Shown here one piece after another: positions 41,369 through 51,150 of a DNA stretch of 61,422 bases; within the stretch, counting starts at the first letter, position 1; every line of letters starts with the position of its first letter. Under the pieces are notes generated by a model. The model searched no databases. It was not told the DNA's origin and saw only the letters and a program-made list of their open reading frames with translations. Source of the stretch: Flavobacteriales bacterium (GTDB taxonomy: Bacteria > Bacteroidota > Bacteroidia > Flavobacteriales > Flavobacteriaceae). Where the stretch lies: the NCBI GenBank assembly GCA_004214015.1, contig SGZE01000002.1:1-61422 (forward strand). The letters are read 5' to 3'. A program made the position numbers and the translations under genes.

Positions 41369-42376
41369 TTAATTATTTTTATTTAGCATTTTCCACAATC
41401 CTTCTTTTAGCTCAGAAACTCCATATGTATTAACTGAAGAAATTATAAAAAAAGGAATCGATTTAAATTCTTTTTTTAAAATTACCTCAAATTCTTTAAT
41501 CAATTCATCATCCATTAAATCACACTTACTAAAAGCAATCATAAAATCCTTATCAGCAAGTTCCGGATTATATTTAATAAGTTCGCTTCTTAAAACATTA
41601 AAATCCTTTTTAACATCTTTAGTATCAACAGGAATCATAAAAAGTAGAATGGAATTTCTTTCAATATGTCTTAAAAAATAATGACCAAGACCTCGACCCT
41701 CACTAGCTCCCTCAATTATTCCAGGAATATCTGCCATTACAAATGATCTGTAGTCTGACATAGCTACTATCCCTAAATTTGGTTTAAGAGTTGTAAACTC
41801 ATAATCTGCAATTTTTGGTTTTGCATCTGAAAGAACAGAGAGTAAAGTTGACTTTCCAGCATTTGGGTATCCAACAAGACCAACATCTGCAAGAACTTTT
41901 AACTCTAATGTTATTTGAAGTTCTTCTCCCGGAAGACCTGCTTGTGAATATCTTGGTGTTTGATTTGTTGGAGATTTAAAATGGAAATTACCACGCCCCC
42001 CTTTTCCTCCTTTTAAAAGGATTGTTTCAGTATTCTCATCATTTATTTCAAAAAATACAGTATCAGTGTTTGTATCTTTTATAATGGTTCCCAAAGGAAC
42101 ATCAACAATAACGTCTTCACCACTAATTCCTGATTTTCTTGAGCCACCTCCATCTCCACCATTACCAGCTTTAAAATGTTTTTTAAATCTAAAACTTTGA
42201 AGTGTCCAAAGATTAGCATTTCCCCTTACAATTATATTTCCTCCATGACCACCGTCACCACCATCAGGGCCACCTTTAGGGACATATTTTTCTCTTCTCA
42301 AGTGAGTAGAGCCTCTGCCACCTTTTCCTGAGCGTATAGTGAGTTTTACGTAATCTACAAAGTTGTCAACAATCAT
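41369..42376 (-). CDS. obgE: GTPase ObgE/CgtA
   Basis: Obg glycine-rich fold ([37 protein letters not shown]), [40 protein letters not shown]. Confidence 0.97.
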   Translation of the reverse strand: MIVDNFVDYVKLTIRSGKGGRGSTHLRREKYVPKGGPDGGDGGHGGNIIVRGNANLWTLQSFRFKKHFKAGNGGDGGGSRKSGISGEDVIVDVPLGTIIKDTNTDTVFFEINDENTETILLKGGKGGRGNFHFKSPTNQTPRYSQAGLPGEELQITLELKVLADVGLVGYPNAGKSTLLSVLSDAKPKIADYEFTTLKPNLGIVAMSDYRSFVMADIPGIIEGASEGRGLGHYFLRHIERNSILLFMIPVDTKDVKKDFNVLRSELIKYNPELADKDFMIAFSKCDLMDDELIKEFEVILKKEFKSIPFFIISSVNTYGVSELKEGLWKMLNKNN

Positions 42377-42382
42377 ATAATC

Positions 42383-42964
42383 TTAGATTAAACTATCAAT
42401 AAGATTAAACAATCTTGAAGTAATATCATCAACAGAGCCCTTACCGTCAACTGAATAAAATTTATCTTGATTTTTATAAAAATTAATAAGTATTGAAGTC
42501 TTATTATTATACTCATTAAATCTGTTCTTAATTTTATCTACATCTTGATCGTCTGATCTATTTGTAATTTTACCTCTTTCAAGTAGTCTTGATATTAACT
42601 CATCTTCACTAACATCAAGGGCAATTGTAGCACTGATATTAAGATTTATTGATTCTAAAAAAAAATCAAGAGACTCAGCTTGATTTAAAGTTCTGGGAAA
42701 GCCATCAAAAATATATCCTTTAACATCTTTATTAGACAAAACCTCATTTTCAAGCATTTTAATAGTGATAGTATCAGGAACTAAATCTCCATTGTCTAAA
42801 TAGGATTTAGCTTCTAAACCTAGCTTAGTTTCAGTTGTAATATTTTTTCTAAATAAATCTCCTGTTGAAATATGATATAAATCATATTTATTCTTTAAAA
42901 AATCTGCTTGAGTTCCTTTACCTGAACCTGGTTTTCCAAAAATGATAATGTTAAACATAGGCAC
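42383..42964 (-). CDS. adk: Adenylate kinase (true start probably ATG at 42958)
   Basis: IIIFGKPGSGKGTQADFLKNKYDLYHISTGDLFR, GYIFDGFPRTLNQAE, RLLERG; LID-lacking short form. Confidence 0.95.
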   Translation of the reverse strand: MPMFNIIIFGKPGSGKGTQADFLKNKYDLYHISTGDLFRKNITTETKLGLEAKSYLDNGDLVPDTITIKMLENEVLSNKDVKGYIFDGFPRTLNQAESLDFFLESINLNISATIALDVSEDELISRLLERGKITNRSDDQDVDKIKNRFNEYNNKTSILINFYKNQDKFYSVDGKGSVDDITSRLFNLIDSLI

Positions 42965-42971
42965 AAATATA
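42964..42971 (-). promoter_or_regulatory. Candidate -7 element (TATATTTG, minus strand) for the adk operon
   Basis: CAAATATA on plus strand, 5 nt from the ATG at 42958. Confidence 0.5.
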
Positions 42972-43013
42972 TTTAAAATGTTTCTTATTTTTTACTGTCT
43001 TTAAAGTAATGCT

Positions 43014-43021
43014 TATTTTTG
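43014..43021 (+). promoter_or_regulatory. Candidate -7 element (TATTTTTG) for purK
   Basis: TAnnTTTG match ending 4 nt before the purK ATG. Confidence 0.4.
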
Positions 43022-43025
43022 ATCA

Positions 43026-44174
43026 ATGTTTAGAGAAAATAGAACAATTGGAATATTAGGAGGGGGACAACTTGGTAAAATGATTCTGGATGTTTCTAAC
43101 AGATGGGATCTTAAAGTATTTGTGCTTGACCCAGACATCAACTGCGCATCTAGTAAATTATGTTCTAAGTTTTTTAAGGGCAACTTAATGGATTTTGATA
43201 CTGTAGTTGAATTTGGTAAAAATGTTGATTTAATTACTATCGAAATTGAGAATGTTAATGTTGAGGCATTAAAATTTCTTCAAACACAAGGAAAAAAAGT
43301 ATATCCTCAACCGAGTGTAATTGAAATAATTCAAGATAAATCAAAACAAAAAGAGTTTTATGCAAATAATAAGATACCTACTTCATCTTATCTAAGCTGT
43401 AATGGAATTAATGAGATAAAAACTTTAATATCTAAAGGAGATATATCTTTTCCGTTTATATGGAAAGCATCAAAAATGGGTTATGATGGTTATGGAGTTA
43501 ATAAAATATCTAATACTGAAGATTTAGAGAAATTAAATGATTGCCATTGTATTATTGAAGACGTAATCTCAATACAAAAAGAACTCTCCGTTATGGTTGG
43601 TTCAAGAAAGTCAGGAGAGATGATTAGCTATCCTTCAGTTGAAATGGAGTTTAATAAAATATCTAATCAAGTAGAATATATTTTATCTCCTGCTCAAATT
43701 TCAAATGAATTAAAGATAAAAGCTGAAAAACTTGCATTAATTGTTGCAGAAAAATTTAAAATTTCTGGAATAATTGCTGTTGAAATGTTTTTAACAACTA
43801 ATAATGAACTTCTAGTAAATGAAGTTGCTCCAAGACCACATAATAGCTATCATTTTTCAATTGAAGGTTCTTATACAAGTCAGTTTGAACAATTTTTAAG
43901 AGCAATTTTAGATTTACCGTTGGGTAATACTGATATTTTAATAAATTCCGTAATGGTTAATTTAGTTGGCGAAAAAGATTCTAAGGGTATAGCAGCTTAC
44001 AAAAATTTTGATCAAATTATTGGTATAGAAGGAGTTAATCCTCATATTTACGGTAAACTTGAAACTAAGCCTAATAGAAAAATGGGGCATGTTACTATAA
44101 TTAACCAAGATATTAATGCGGCTAAAGCGTTAGCTAAAAAAATTAAAGAAACTATAATAATAACAACCAAATGA
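43026..44174 (+). CDS. purK: 5-(carboxyamino)imidazole ribonucleotide synthase
   Basis: IGILGGGQLGKMILD, VFVLDPD, FPFIWKASKMGYDGYGV, NEVAPRPHNSYHFSIEGSYTSQFEQFLRAI. Confidence 0.96.
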   Translation: MFRENRTIGILGGGQLGKMILDVSNRWDLKVFVLDPDINCASSKLCSKFFKGNLMDFDTVVEFGKNVDLITIEIENVNVEALKFLQTQGKKVYPQPSVIEIIQDKSKQKEFYANNKIPTSSYLSCNGINEIKTLISKGDISFPFIWKASKMGYDGYGVNKISNTEDLEKLNDCHCIIEDVISIQKELSVMVGSRKSGEMISYPSVEMEFNKISNQVEYILSPAQISNELKIKAEKLALIVAEKFKISGIIAVEMFLTTNNELLVNEVAPRPHNSYHFSIEGSYTSQFEQFLRAILDLPLGNTDILINSVMVNLVGEKDSKGIAAYKNFDQIIGIEGVNPHIYGKLETKPNRKMGHVTIINQDINAAKALAKKIKETIIITTK

Positions 44175-44662
44175 ATAAAGTAGCAATTATAATGGGCAGC
44201 AAATCCGACTTTGATATAATGAGTGAGGCAATTGAAATTTTAAAATCTTTTGGCATTAAAACAGAACATGATATTGTTTCAGCTCATAGAACTCCTAATA
44301 AAATGATTGAATATGCTGAAAATGCTGAACTAAATGGAATAAAAGTTATTATTGCAGGTGCTGGAGGTGCAGCTCATCTGCCAGGAATGGTAGCTTCAAT
44401 CACAAGCCTTCCAGTTATTGGTGTTCCTATAAAATCTAGAAATTCAATTGATGGATGGGATTCCATCCTCTCAATTTTACAAATGCCAGGTGGTGTACCA
44501 GTTGCAACAGTTGCGTTAAATGGATCTAAAAATGCTGGAATTCTTGCAGCACAAATTATTGGATCTTTTGATTCTAATATTTCTCAAAAGGTAAAAGCTT
44601 ATAAGAAAGATCTTGAAAATAAAGTTTTAGAGAGCAGTAAAGATTTAAAGGAAAAATCTTAG
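44171..44662 (+). CDS. purE: N5-carboxyaminoimidazole ribonucleotide mutase
   Basis: VAIIMGSKSDFDIM, SAHRTPNKM, IAGAGGAAHLPGMVAS, SILQMPGGVPVATVALN. Confidence 0.97.
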   Translation: MNKVAIIMGSKSDFDIMSEAIEILKSFGIKTEHDIVSAHRTPNKMIEYAENAELNGIKVIIAGAGGAAHLPGMVASITSLPVIGVPIKSRNSIDGWDSILSILQMPGGVPVATVALNGSKNAGILAAQIIGSFDSNISQKVKAYKKDLENKVLESSKDLKEKS

Positions 44663-45003
44663 TCTTTAATCCAGTCTTTATAGCCTTTTTTATAATTATA
44701 TATAACCTTAAACCCTAAAGACTTCATAATATGACTAGCCTTTCGGCTTTTATTACCAGAAGCACAATAAATCAAATACTCTCTACTTTTATCAAGTTTT
44801 TCTAAACTATCAATAAACTCTCTTTTTTGAAAGTCTAAATTAAATGAAGTTTTGATATTCCCTTCCTTAAATTCTTTTTCTGTTCTAACATCAATTACAG
44901 TTACTTCATTATTTAATAGATTCTTCACCTGATGTTTGTCTATGTCTTGAATAACATAAGATTGAAAAAAAACTAATAGCGTATAAAAAAAAAGTTTTAA
45001 CAT
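44659..45003 (-). CDS. Rhodanese-like domain protein, predicted exported
   Basis: N-terminal hydrophobic segment; VTVIDVRTEKEFKEGNI; active-site loop YCASGNKSRKA. Confidence 0.88.
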   Translation of the reverse strand: MLKLFFYTLLVFFQSYVIQDIDKHQVKNLLNNEVTVIDVRTEKEFKEGNIKTSFNLDFQKREFIDSLEKLDKSREYLIYCASGNKSRKASHIMKSLGFKVIYNYKKGYKDWIKD

Positions 45004-45039
45004 TTAATGAACATTATTATTATTATTTTCAATATTACA

Positions 45040-45047
45040 TATTTTTG
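45040..45047 (+). promoter_or_regulatory. Candidate -7 element (TATTTTTG) for gcvP
   Basis: TAnnTTTG match 13 nt before the gcvP ATG. Confidence 0.45.
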
Positions 45048-45060
45048 CTAAAACTTTTAA

Positions 45061-47889
45061 ATGTTCAAGGAAAACTTTTCGAATAGACATATAGGACCAA
45101 ACAGTTCTGAGTTAGAGATTATCCTTAAAACTATTGGTGTAGAATCTGTTGAAGAACTATTAAATCAAACAATTCCTGATAACATTCGTCTTAAGAAAGA
45201 TCTAGACATTCCAGAGGGAATTAGTGAAATGGAGTTTTTAAATGAAATTAAAAAACTTTCATATTTAAATAAAAATTTCAAAACATATATTGGACTTGGC
45301 TACCACGACACCTTTACACCTTCTGTAATTCAAAGAAATATTCTTGAAAACCCAGGATGGTATACCGCATACACCCCTTACCAACCAGAAATTGCCCAGG
45401 GAAGACTTGAAGCATTGTTAAACTTTCAAACAATGATCTGCGATTTAACCAAGATGGAAATTGCAAATGCATCATTATTAGATGAAGGGACTGCCGCTGC
45501 TGAAGCTATGATTATGATGTTTAACAATAGGTCAAAAAATCAAAAATCAATTGATGAAAGAAAGTTTTTTGTTGATTCTAATATTCTACCTCAAACACTA
45601 GCTGTTATTCAAACTAGAGCTAATCCTCTTAACATTGAAATAATTCTTGGAGATATAAATAGTATTTCTGAAAATGAGTTTTTTGGATGTATTATTCAAT
45701 ACCCTGGAAGAGAGGGAAACTTAATTGATATTGATAATCTATTATCTAATATTCAAAATGATGATTTAAAAATTATTCTTGCAGTTGACTTGATGTTAAT
45801 GGTAACCATAGAACCTCCTTCGCCAGATAAAATTGATGTAGTAGTTGGTACTACTCAAAGATTTGGAATACCATTAGGATATGGTGGTCCTCATGCTGCA
45901 TTTTTTGCAACTAAAGAAAAATATAAAAGAAACATTCCAGGAAGAATTATTGGTGTTACTAAAGATATTGATGGAGATCATTCATTAAGAATGGCATTAC
46001 AAACAAGGGAACAACATATCAAAAGAGATAGAGCTACTTCTAATATTTGTACAGCTCAAGTTTTACTTGCAGTTATGGCTGGAATGTATGCTGTATATCA
46101 TGGTCCTAAGGGATTAAAAGATATCTCAAATTCAATACACTTAAAGGCGGTTTATTTATATAATAGAATTTCTAGTTTAGGAATTCCTATTAAATATTCT
46201 AAATTCTTTGATACTATTACACTTGAATGTAATACTCAAGAAATAAGTAAAATTGCATTATCAAAAAACATAAACTTTTGTGAATTGATTGAGAATCAAA
46301 TCTCAATTTCAGTAAATGAAAAAACAGATCTTGAAGATTTAAATCAAATTATATCAGTCTTTGAAGATTATTTAGGACAAAAATCAAATAAAATTGATTT
46401 TCCAAATAACCTGATGATAGATAACATAAGAAAATCAGAAATTTTAATTCACCCTGTTTTTAACTCCTACCATTCAGAAACATCTTTAATGAGATATATC
46501 AAATCTCTTGAAAATAAAGATTTATCTCTTACTCAATCAATGATTTCATTGGGATCATGTACAATGAAACTAAATGCTGCATCAGAAATGATTCCATTAA
46601 GTTGGTCTGAATGGAATTCAATACACCCATTTGTTCCTAAAGGTCAAGCTGCAGGATATCATAAAGTTATAAGTAAGCTTGAAACATTTTTATCAGAGAT
46701 AACAGGTTTTTCAGCCACATCATTACAACCCAACTCTGGTGCTCAAGGAGAATATAGTGGCCTGATGGTAATAAAATCATATCTAAATAAAATAGGAGAA
46801 AGTCATCGAAATATCTGTTTAATTCCTTCCTCAGCTCATGGAACTAATCCTGCTTCAGCGATTATGGCTGGTTTAAAAGTTGTAGTTATTGGAACAGATG
46901 AAAAAGGAAATATTGATATTGAAAATCTTAAGATAAAAGTTGCTGAACATAAAGATAATTTAGCAGCTTTAATGATAACTTATCCTTCAACTCACGGAGT
47001 ATTTGAATCAGAAATTCAATTTATTAATCAACTTATTCATGAAAATGGAGGACAGGTTTATATGGATGGAGCTAACATGAATGCTCAAGTTGGACTTACT
47101 AGTCCAAAAATAATTGGTGCAGATGTTTGCCACTTGAATCTTCATAAAACATTTTCAATACCACATGGTGGTGGCGGACCAGGTGTAGGACCAATCTGTG
47201 TTGCTGAGCATCTTAAAGATTTTCTTCCTTCAAATCCAGTAATACCAACAGGTGGAAAGGATCATATAAAAGCAATATCCTCTGCACCATGGGGATCATC
47301 ATTGGTTTGCTTGATTTCTTACGGATATATTAGAATGCTAGGAAAATCAGGTATTAAACAATCTACTGAGCTTGCCATTGTTAATGCAAATTATATGAAA
47401 ACTAGACTTGAAAAAAACTTCACAATTTTATATAGTGGAGAAAATGGAAGATCTGCTCATGAATTTATAATTGATTGTAGAGAGTTTAAGAAATATAACA
47501 TTGAAGTTATTGACATTGCTAAACGATTAATTGATTATGGATTTCATGCACCAACAGTATCATTTCCAGTTCCAGGAACAATGATGATAGAACCAACTGA
47601 AAGTGAAAATTTAACTGAACTTGATAGATTTTGTGATGCACTTAACTCTATCTATCTAGAGATTACATCTAATGATGAATCAGATAGGGAAATGTTAAAA
47701 AATTCTCCACATACTCTCAAGATGATAACGTCTAGTGATTGGAATTACAATTACACCCGAGAAGATGCATCATTTCCAAAGAGTTATTTAAAAAATAATA
47801 AATTTTGGCCCTCTGTTAGAAGAGTGGATGAAGCATTTGGAGATAGAAATTTAATATGTAGCTGTCCACCTATAGACAGTTATGAATAA
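45061..47889 (+). CDS. gcvP: Glycine dehydrogenase (aminomethyl-transferring), P-protein
   Basis: YTPYQPEIAQGRLEALLNFQTMICDLT, LDEGTAAAEAM, SLGSCTMKLNAASEM, DVCHLNLHKTFSIPHGGGGPGVGPI. Confidence 0.97.
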   Translation: MFKENFSNRHIGPNSSELEIILKTIGVESVEELLNQTIPDNIRLKKDLDIPEGISEMEFLNEIKKLSYLNKNFKTYIGLGYHDTFTPSVIQRNILENPGWYTAYTPYQPEIAQGRLEALLNFQTMICDLTKMEIANASLLDEGTAAAEAMIMMFNNRSKNQKSIDERKFFVDSNILPQTLAVIQTRANPLNIEIILGDINSISENEFFGCIIQYPGREGNLIDIDNLLSNIQNDDLKIILAVDLMLMVTIEPPSPDKIDVVVGTTQRFGIPLGYGGPHAAFFATKEKYKRNIPGRIIGVTKDIDGDHSLRMALQTREQHIKRDRATSNICTAQVLLAVMAGMYAVYHGPKGLKDISNSIHLKAVYLYNRISSLGIPIKYSKFFDTITLECNTQEISKIALSKNINFCELIENQISISVNEKTDLEDLNQIISVFEDYLGQKSNKIDFPNNLMIDNIRKSEILIHPVFNSYHSETSLMRYIKSLENKDLSLTQSMISLGSCTMKLNAASEMIPLSWSEWNSIHPFVPKGQAAGYHKVISKLETFLSEITGFSATSLQPNSGAQGEYSGLMVIKSYLNKIGESHRNICLIPSSAHGTNPASAIMAGLKVVVIGTDEKGNIDIENLKIKVAEHKDNLAALMITYPSTHGVFESEIQFINQLIHENGGQVYMDGANMNAQVGLTSPKIIGADVCHLNLHKTFSIPHGGGGPGVGPICVAEHLKDFLPSNPVIPTGGKDHIKAISSAPWGSSLVCLISYGYIRMLGKSGIKQSTELAIVNANYMKTRLEKNFTILYSGENGRSAHEFIIDCREFKKYNIEVIDIAKRLIDYGFHAPTVSFPVPGTMMIEPTESENLTELDRFCDALNSIYLEITSNDESDREMLKNSPHTLKMITSSDWNYNYTREDASFPKSYLKNNKFWPSVRRVDEAFGDRNLICSCPPIDSYE

Positions 47890-47907
47890 TTTAATTAATT
47901 TTACGAA

Positions 47908-48978
47908 ATGAACTTTAAAATTACTGGAACAGGTAGTTGTATTCCAGATATAACAAAAAAAAATACCGAGTTTCTTAATAATAGTTTTTTCGATAATGAT
48001 GGAAATCAAATTCAAAGTTCAAATCCTGATATTATTGAAAAATTTCAATCAATTACTGGTATTGATGAAAGAAAGTATGTTTCAGGTGAAGTTAAATCTT
48101 CTGATCTAGCTGCAATAGCTGCAAAAAAAGCAATTAAAGATTCTAATATCAACCAAGAAACATTAGATTATATAATTGTTGCTCATAATTTTGGTGATAT
48201 TTCATGCAACAGTAGTCAAATTGATACATTACCCTCCCTTTCATCTAGAGTTAAAACCATTCTGAAAATTAAAAATCCAAAATGTGTAGCCTACGATATT
48301 ATTTGTGGATGCCCAGGTTGGGTTGAAGGAGTTATTCAAGCAAAATCATTTATTAAGTCTGGAATGGCAAATAAATGTCTAGTTATAGGAAGTGATACTT
48401 TATCTAGAGTGACTGACGACAATGATAGAGATTCTATGATTTATGCAGATGGATCTGGAGCAATCATACTTGAATCTAATAACTCTGATGATTCTGGAAT
48501 ATTATCTCATAATTCTGCAACCTATACATTTGAGGGGGAAAATGAATTTATTTACTATGGATCTTCTTACAATCCTAAATTGAGTAAAGATTCAAATCAA
48601 AAATATATTAAAATGCAAGGAAGAAAAGTTTATGAATTTGCATTAACTAATGTACCTGCAGCAATGAAAGATTGCTTTGATGAATCAAAATGTAAAATTG
48701 AAAATCTCAAAAAAATATTTATTCATCAAGCTAATAAAAAAATGGATGAGGCAATTATTAAAAGATTCTTTAGACTATATAAAATATCTCCACCTGAGGA
48801 TGTGCTCCCTATGAATATTGAAGAATATGGAAATAGTTCTGTTGCTACTATTCCAACTCTTTTTGACTTAGTTAAAAAGAGTGATTATAAGGGTCATAAA
48901 CTTGTTAAAGGGGATCTTATCATGTTTGCAAGTGTTGGTGCTGGAATGAACATCAATGCTATAACTTACCAGATCTAA
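47908..48978 (+). CDS. 3-oxoacyl-ACP synthase III (FabH)-family protein
   Basis: Cys in DIICGCPGWVEGV, FIHQANKKMDEAI, EYGNSSVATIPTL form a KASIII-type Cys-His-Asn triad. Confidence 0.88.
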   Translation: MNFKITGTGSCIPDITKKNTEFLNNSFFDNDGNQIQSSNPDIIEKFQSITGIDERKYVSGEVKSSDLAAIAAKKAIKDSNINQETLDYIIVAHNFGDISCNSSQIDTLPSLSSRVKTILKIKNPKCVAYDIICGCPGWVEGVIQAKSFIKSGMANKCLVIGSDTLSRVTDDNDRDSMIYADGSGAIILESNNSDDSGILSHNSATYTFEGENEFIYYGSSYNPKLSKDSNQKYIKMQGRKVYEFALTNVPAAMKDCFDESKCKIENLKKIFIHQANKKMDEAIIKRFFRLYKISPPEDVLPMNIEEYGNSSVATIPTLFDLVKKSDYKGHKLVKGDLIMFASVGAGMNINAITYQI

Positions 48979-48983
48979 TTCTT

Positions 48984-49721
48984 ATGAAATTTTTTTTCCA
49001 TATTGGAAGATATTTTTTGATGATTAAATATACATTCACAAAGTTTACAAAGTGGAGTGTTCTTAAAAAGTTAATTTTTCAGGAAATTGATGACTTAATA
49101 ATAGGTTCAATTGGTATAGTAGCTTTTATGTCTTTTCTAATTGGTGGAGTTGTTGCTATTCAAACTGCTCTTGCAATAGAAAACCCTCTTCTTCCAGGTA
49201 ACCTTATAGGTTTTGCAACAAGACAATCCGTAGTATTAGAGTTTGCACCTACTCTTATATCAATAATAATGGCTGGTAAGGTAGGTTCATTCATCACATC
49301 TAGTATTGGAACTATGAGAGTCACAGAACAAATAGATGCGCTTGAAGTTATGGGCATAAACTCTTTTAATTATTTAATATTTCCAAAAATTATATCATTG
49401 TTACTTTATCCATTTTTGATAACTCTTGCAATGTTTCTTGGGATTCTTGGAGGGTATATAGCTAGTGTTTATGCAGGGTTTTCAACTAGTTTTGACTTTA
49501 TTCAAGGAATTCAACTTGACTTTAAAGTATTTCACATAATTTACACCTACATAAAAACAATATTATTTGCATTTGTTTTAGCTACTATTCCATCATATCA
49601 TGGTTTCTTCATGAAGGGTGGTGCATTAGAGGTTGGTAAGGCAAGTAATGTTTCTTTTGTTTGGACTAGTAGTGTGATTATCATTATTAATTTTATTGTA
49701 ACACAACTTTTATTAGCTTAA
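48984..49721 (+). CDS. mlaE: MlaE-family ABC transporter permease
   Basis: VLEFAPTLISIIMAGKVGSFITSSIGTMRVTEQIDALEVMGIN. Confidence 0.9.
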   Translation: MKFFFHIGRYFLMIKYTFTKFTKWSVLKKLIFQEIDDLIIGSIGIVAFMSFLIGGVVAIQTALAIENPLLPGNLIGFATRQSVVLEFAPTLISIIMAGKVGSFITSSIGTMRVTEQIDALEVMGINSFNYLIFPKIISLLLYPFLITLAMFLGILGGYIASVYAGFSTSFDFIQGIQLDFKVFHIIYTYIKTILFAFVLATIPSYHGFFMKGGALEVGKASNVSFVWTSSVIIIINFIVTQLLLA

Positions 49722-50482
49722 TGATTACTGTAAATAAAATATCAAAATCATTTGATGATGTCAAAATAATTAATGATGTATCAGCAGTTTTTGATAAAGG
49801 AAAAACCAACTTAATTATAGGTCAGAGTGGATCTGGTAAAACTGTATTAATGAAATGCCTATTAGGTCTTTTGGACATTGATAATGGTGAAATTTTATAT
49901 GATGGAAAAAAATTTGATAAGGATAATATTTCAACTATCTCAAACCTAAGAAAAAAGATAGGAATGGTTTTCCAAGGAAGTGCTCTTTTTGACTCTATGA
50001 ATGTTTTGGATAACATCATTTTTCCACTTAGAATGTTTTCAGACAAAACTGACTCAGAGATGATTAGTAGGGCTAAAGAGGTTATTAACCGAGTTGATCT
50101 TAAGGATGTAGACAGTAAATTTCCATCTGAAATTTCTGGAGGTATGAAAAAAAGAGTTGCAATTGCTAGGGCTATAGTACTTAATCCCAAATATTTATTT
50201 TGTGATGAACCTAATTCAGGTCTAGATCCTAAAACTGCTATTATTATTGATAAACTAATTCAAGAAATTACCGTTGAATATGATATTACAACTGTAATTA
50301 ATACACATGACATGAATTCAGTAATGGAAATAGGTGATAAAATCATTTTTTTAGTAGAAGGAAAAAAAATATGGGAGGGCACAAATCAAGAAATATTAAA
50401 CACAGATGATAAAATGATTAATGACTTTGTTTATTCGTCTGAATTATTCAAAAAAGTTAAACTGACACAAAAAAAAATCTAA
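49721..50482 (+). CDS. mlaF: MlaF-family ABC transporter ATP-binding protein
   Basis: Walker A LIIGQSGSGKTVLMKCLLG, signature EISGGMKKRVAIARAI, Walker B KYLFCDEPNSGLDP. Confidence 0.92.
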   Translation: MITVNKISKSFDDVKIINDVSAVFDKGKTNLIIGQSGSGKTVLMKCLLGLLDIDNGEILYDGKKFDKDNISTISNLRKKIGMVFQGSALFDSMNVLDNIIFPLRMFSDKTDSEMISRAKEVINRVDLKDVDSKFPSEISGGMKKRVAIARAIVLNPKYLFCDEPNSGLDPKTAIIIDKLIQEITVEYDITTVINTHDMNSVMEIGDKIIFLVEGKKIWEGTNQEILNTDDKMINDFVYSSELFKKVKLTQKKI

Positions 50483-51150
50483 GGATTTGAGTTAGATACT
50501 GAAATAAGTTTTCCATTAAACAGCTTACTTCCATTTAGTGCAAAGTCAATAATATATTTTGCCATTTCTTCAGGCTTAGTATCGGCATTATAACCTGGAA
50601 ATGCTTCCTTTAACATTTTTGTTTGAACTGCTCCAAGGGCTAACACATTAAATGAAGGGCCATCAGAATATTCTTCAGAAAGAACTTCTGTTAAAGCAAT
50701 AACAGCAGCTTTACTACTTGAGTAAACCGAAAGACCTGGAAATTTTTTTGAACCATTCACCCCTCCTATACTACTAATATTAATTACATGACCAGTTTTA
50801 TTAATCAATGGAATAAGTGACCTAGTGATTTCTGCTAATCCAAAAACGTTTACATCGAATGTGTCTTTAAAAGATTTATATGAAGTTTCGCTAAATAATT
50901 CATTACTCAAGTGTCCAGCATTGTTTATAAGAATATCAATTTTAATATTTCTTTTACTTAAATCTTCAACAAAATCACTTATACTTTTTTTGTCAGTTAT
51001 ATCAACTGAGTGAGATTCTACCCCATTAACTTTTGACAGAGGTTCAATATTTCTTGAAATGGAGATTACATTATAACTAAGGTTTGCAGCTTGAGTACAT
51101 ATCTCATAGCCTATTCCTGAGCTAGTTCCAGTTACAACTATAGTTTTCAT
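50479..51150 (-). CDS. Short-chain dehydrogenase/reductase
   Basis: VTGTSSGIGYEI, ILINNAGHLS, YSSSKAAVIAL. Confidence 0.88.
   Translation of the reverse strand: MKTIVVTGTSSGIGYEICTQAANLSYNVISISRNIEPLSKVNGVESHSVDITDKKSISDFVEDLSKRNIKIDILINNAGHLSNELFSETSYKSFKDTFDVNVFGLAEITRSLIPLINKTGHVINISSIGGVNGSKKFPGLSVYSSSKAAVIALTEVLSEEYSDGPSFNVLALGAVQTKMLKEAFPGYNADTKPEEMAKYIIDFALNGSKLFNGKLISVSNSNP

Noticed and set aside
49160-50190. Minus-strand ORFs inside mlaE and mlaF
   Set aside because: Shadow ORFs opposite conserved permease and ATPase motifs.
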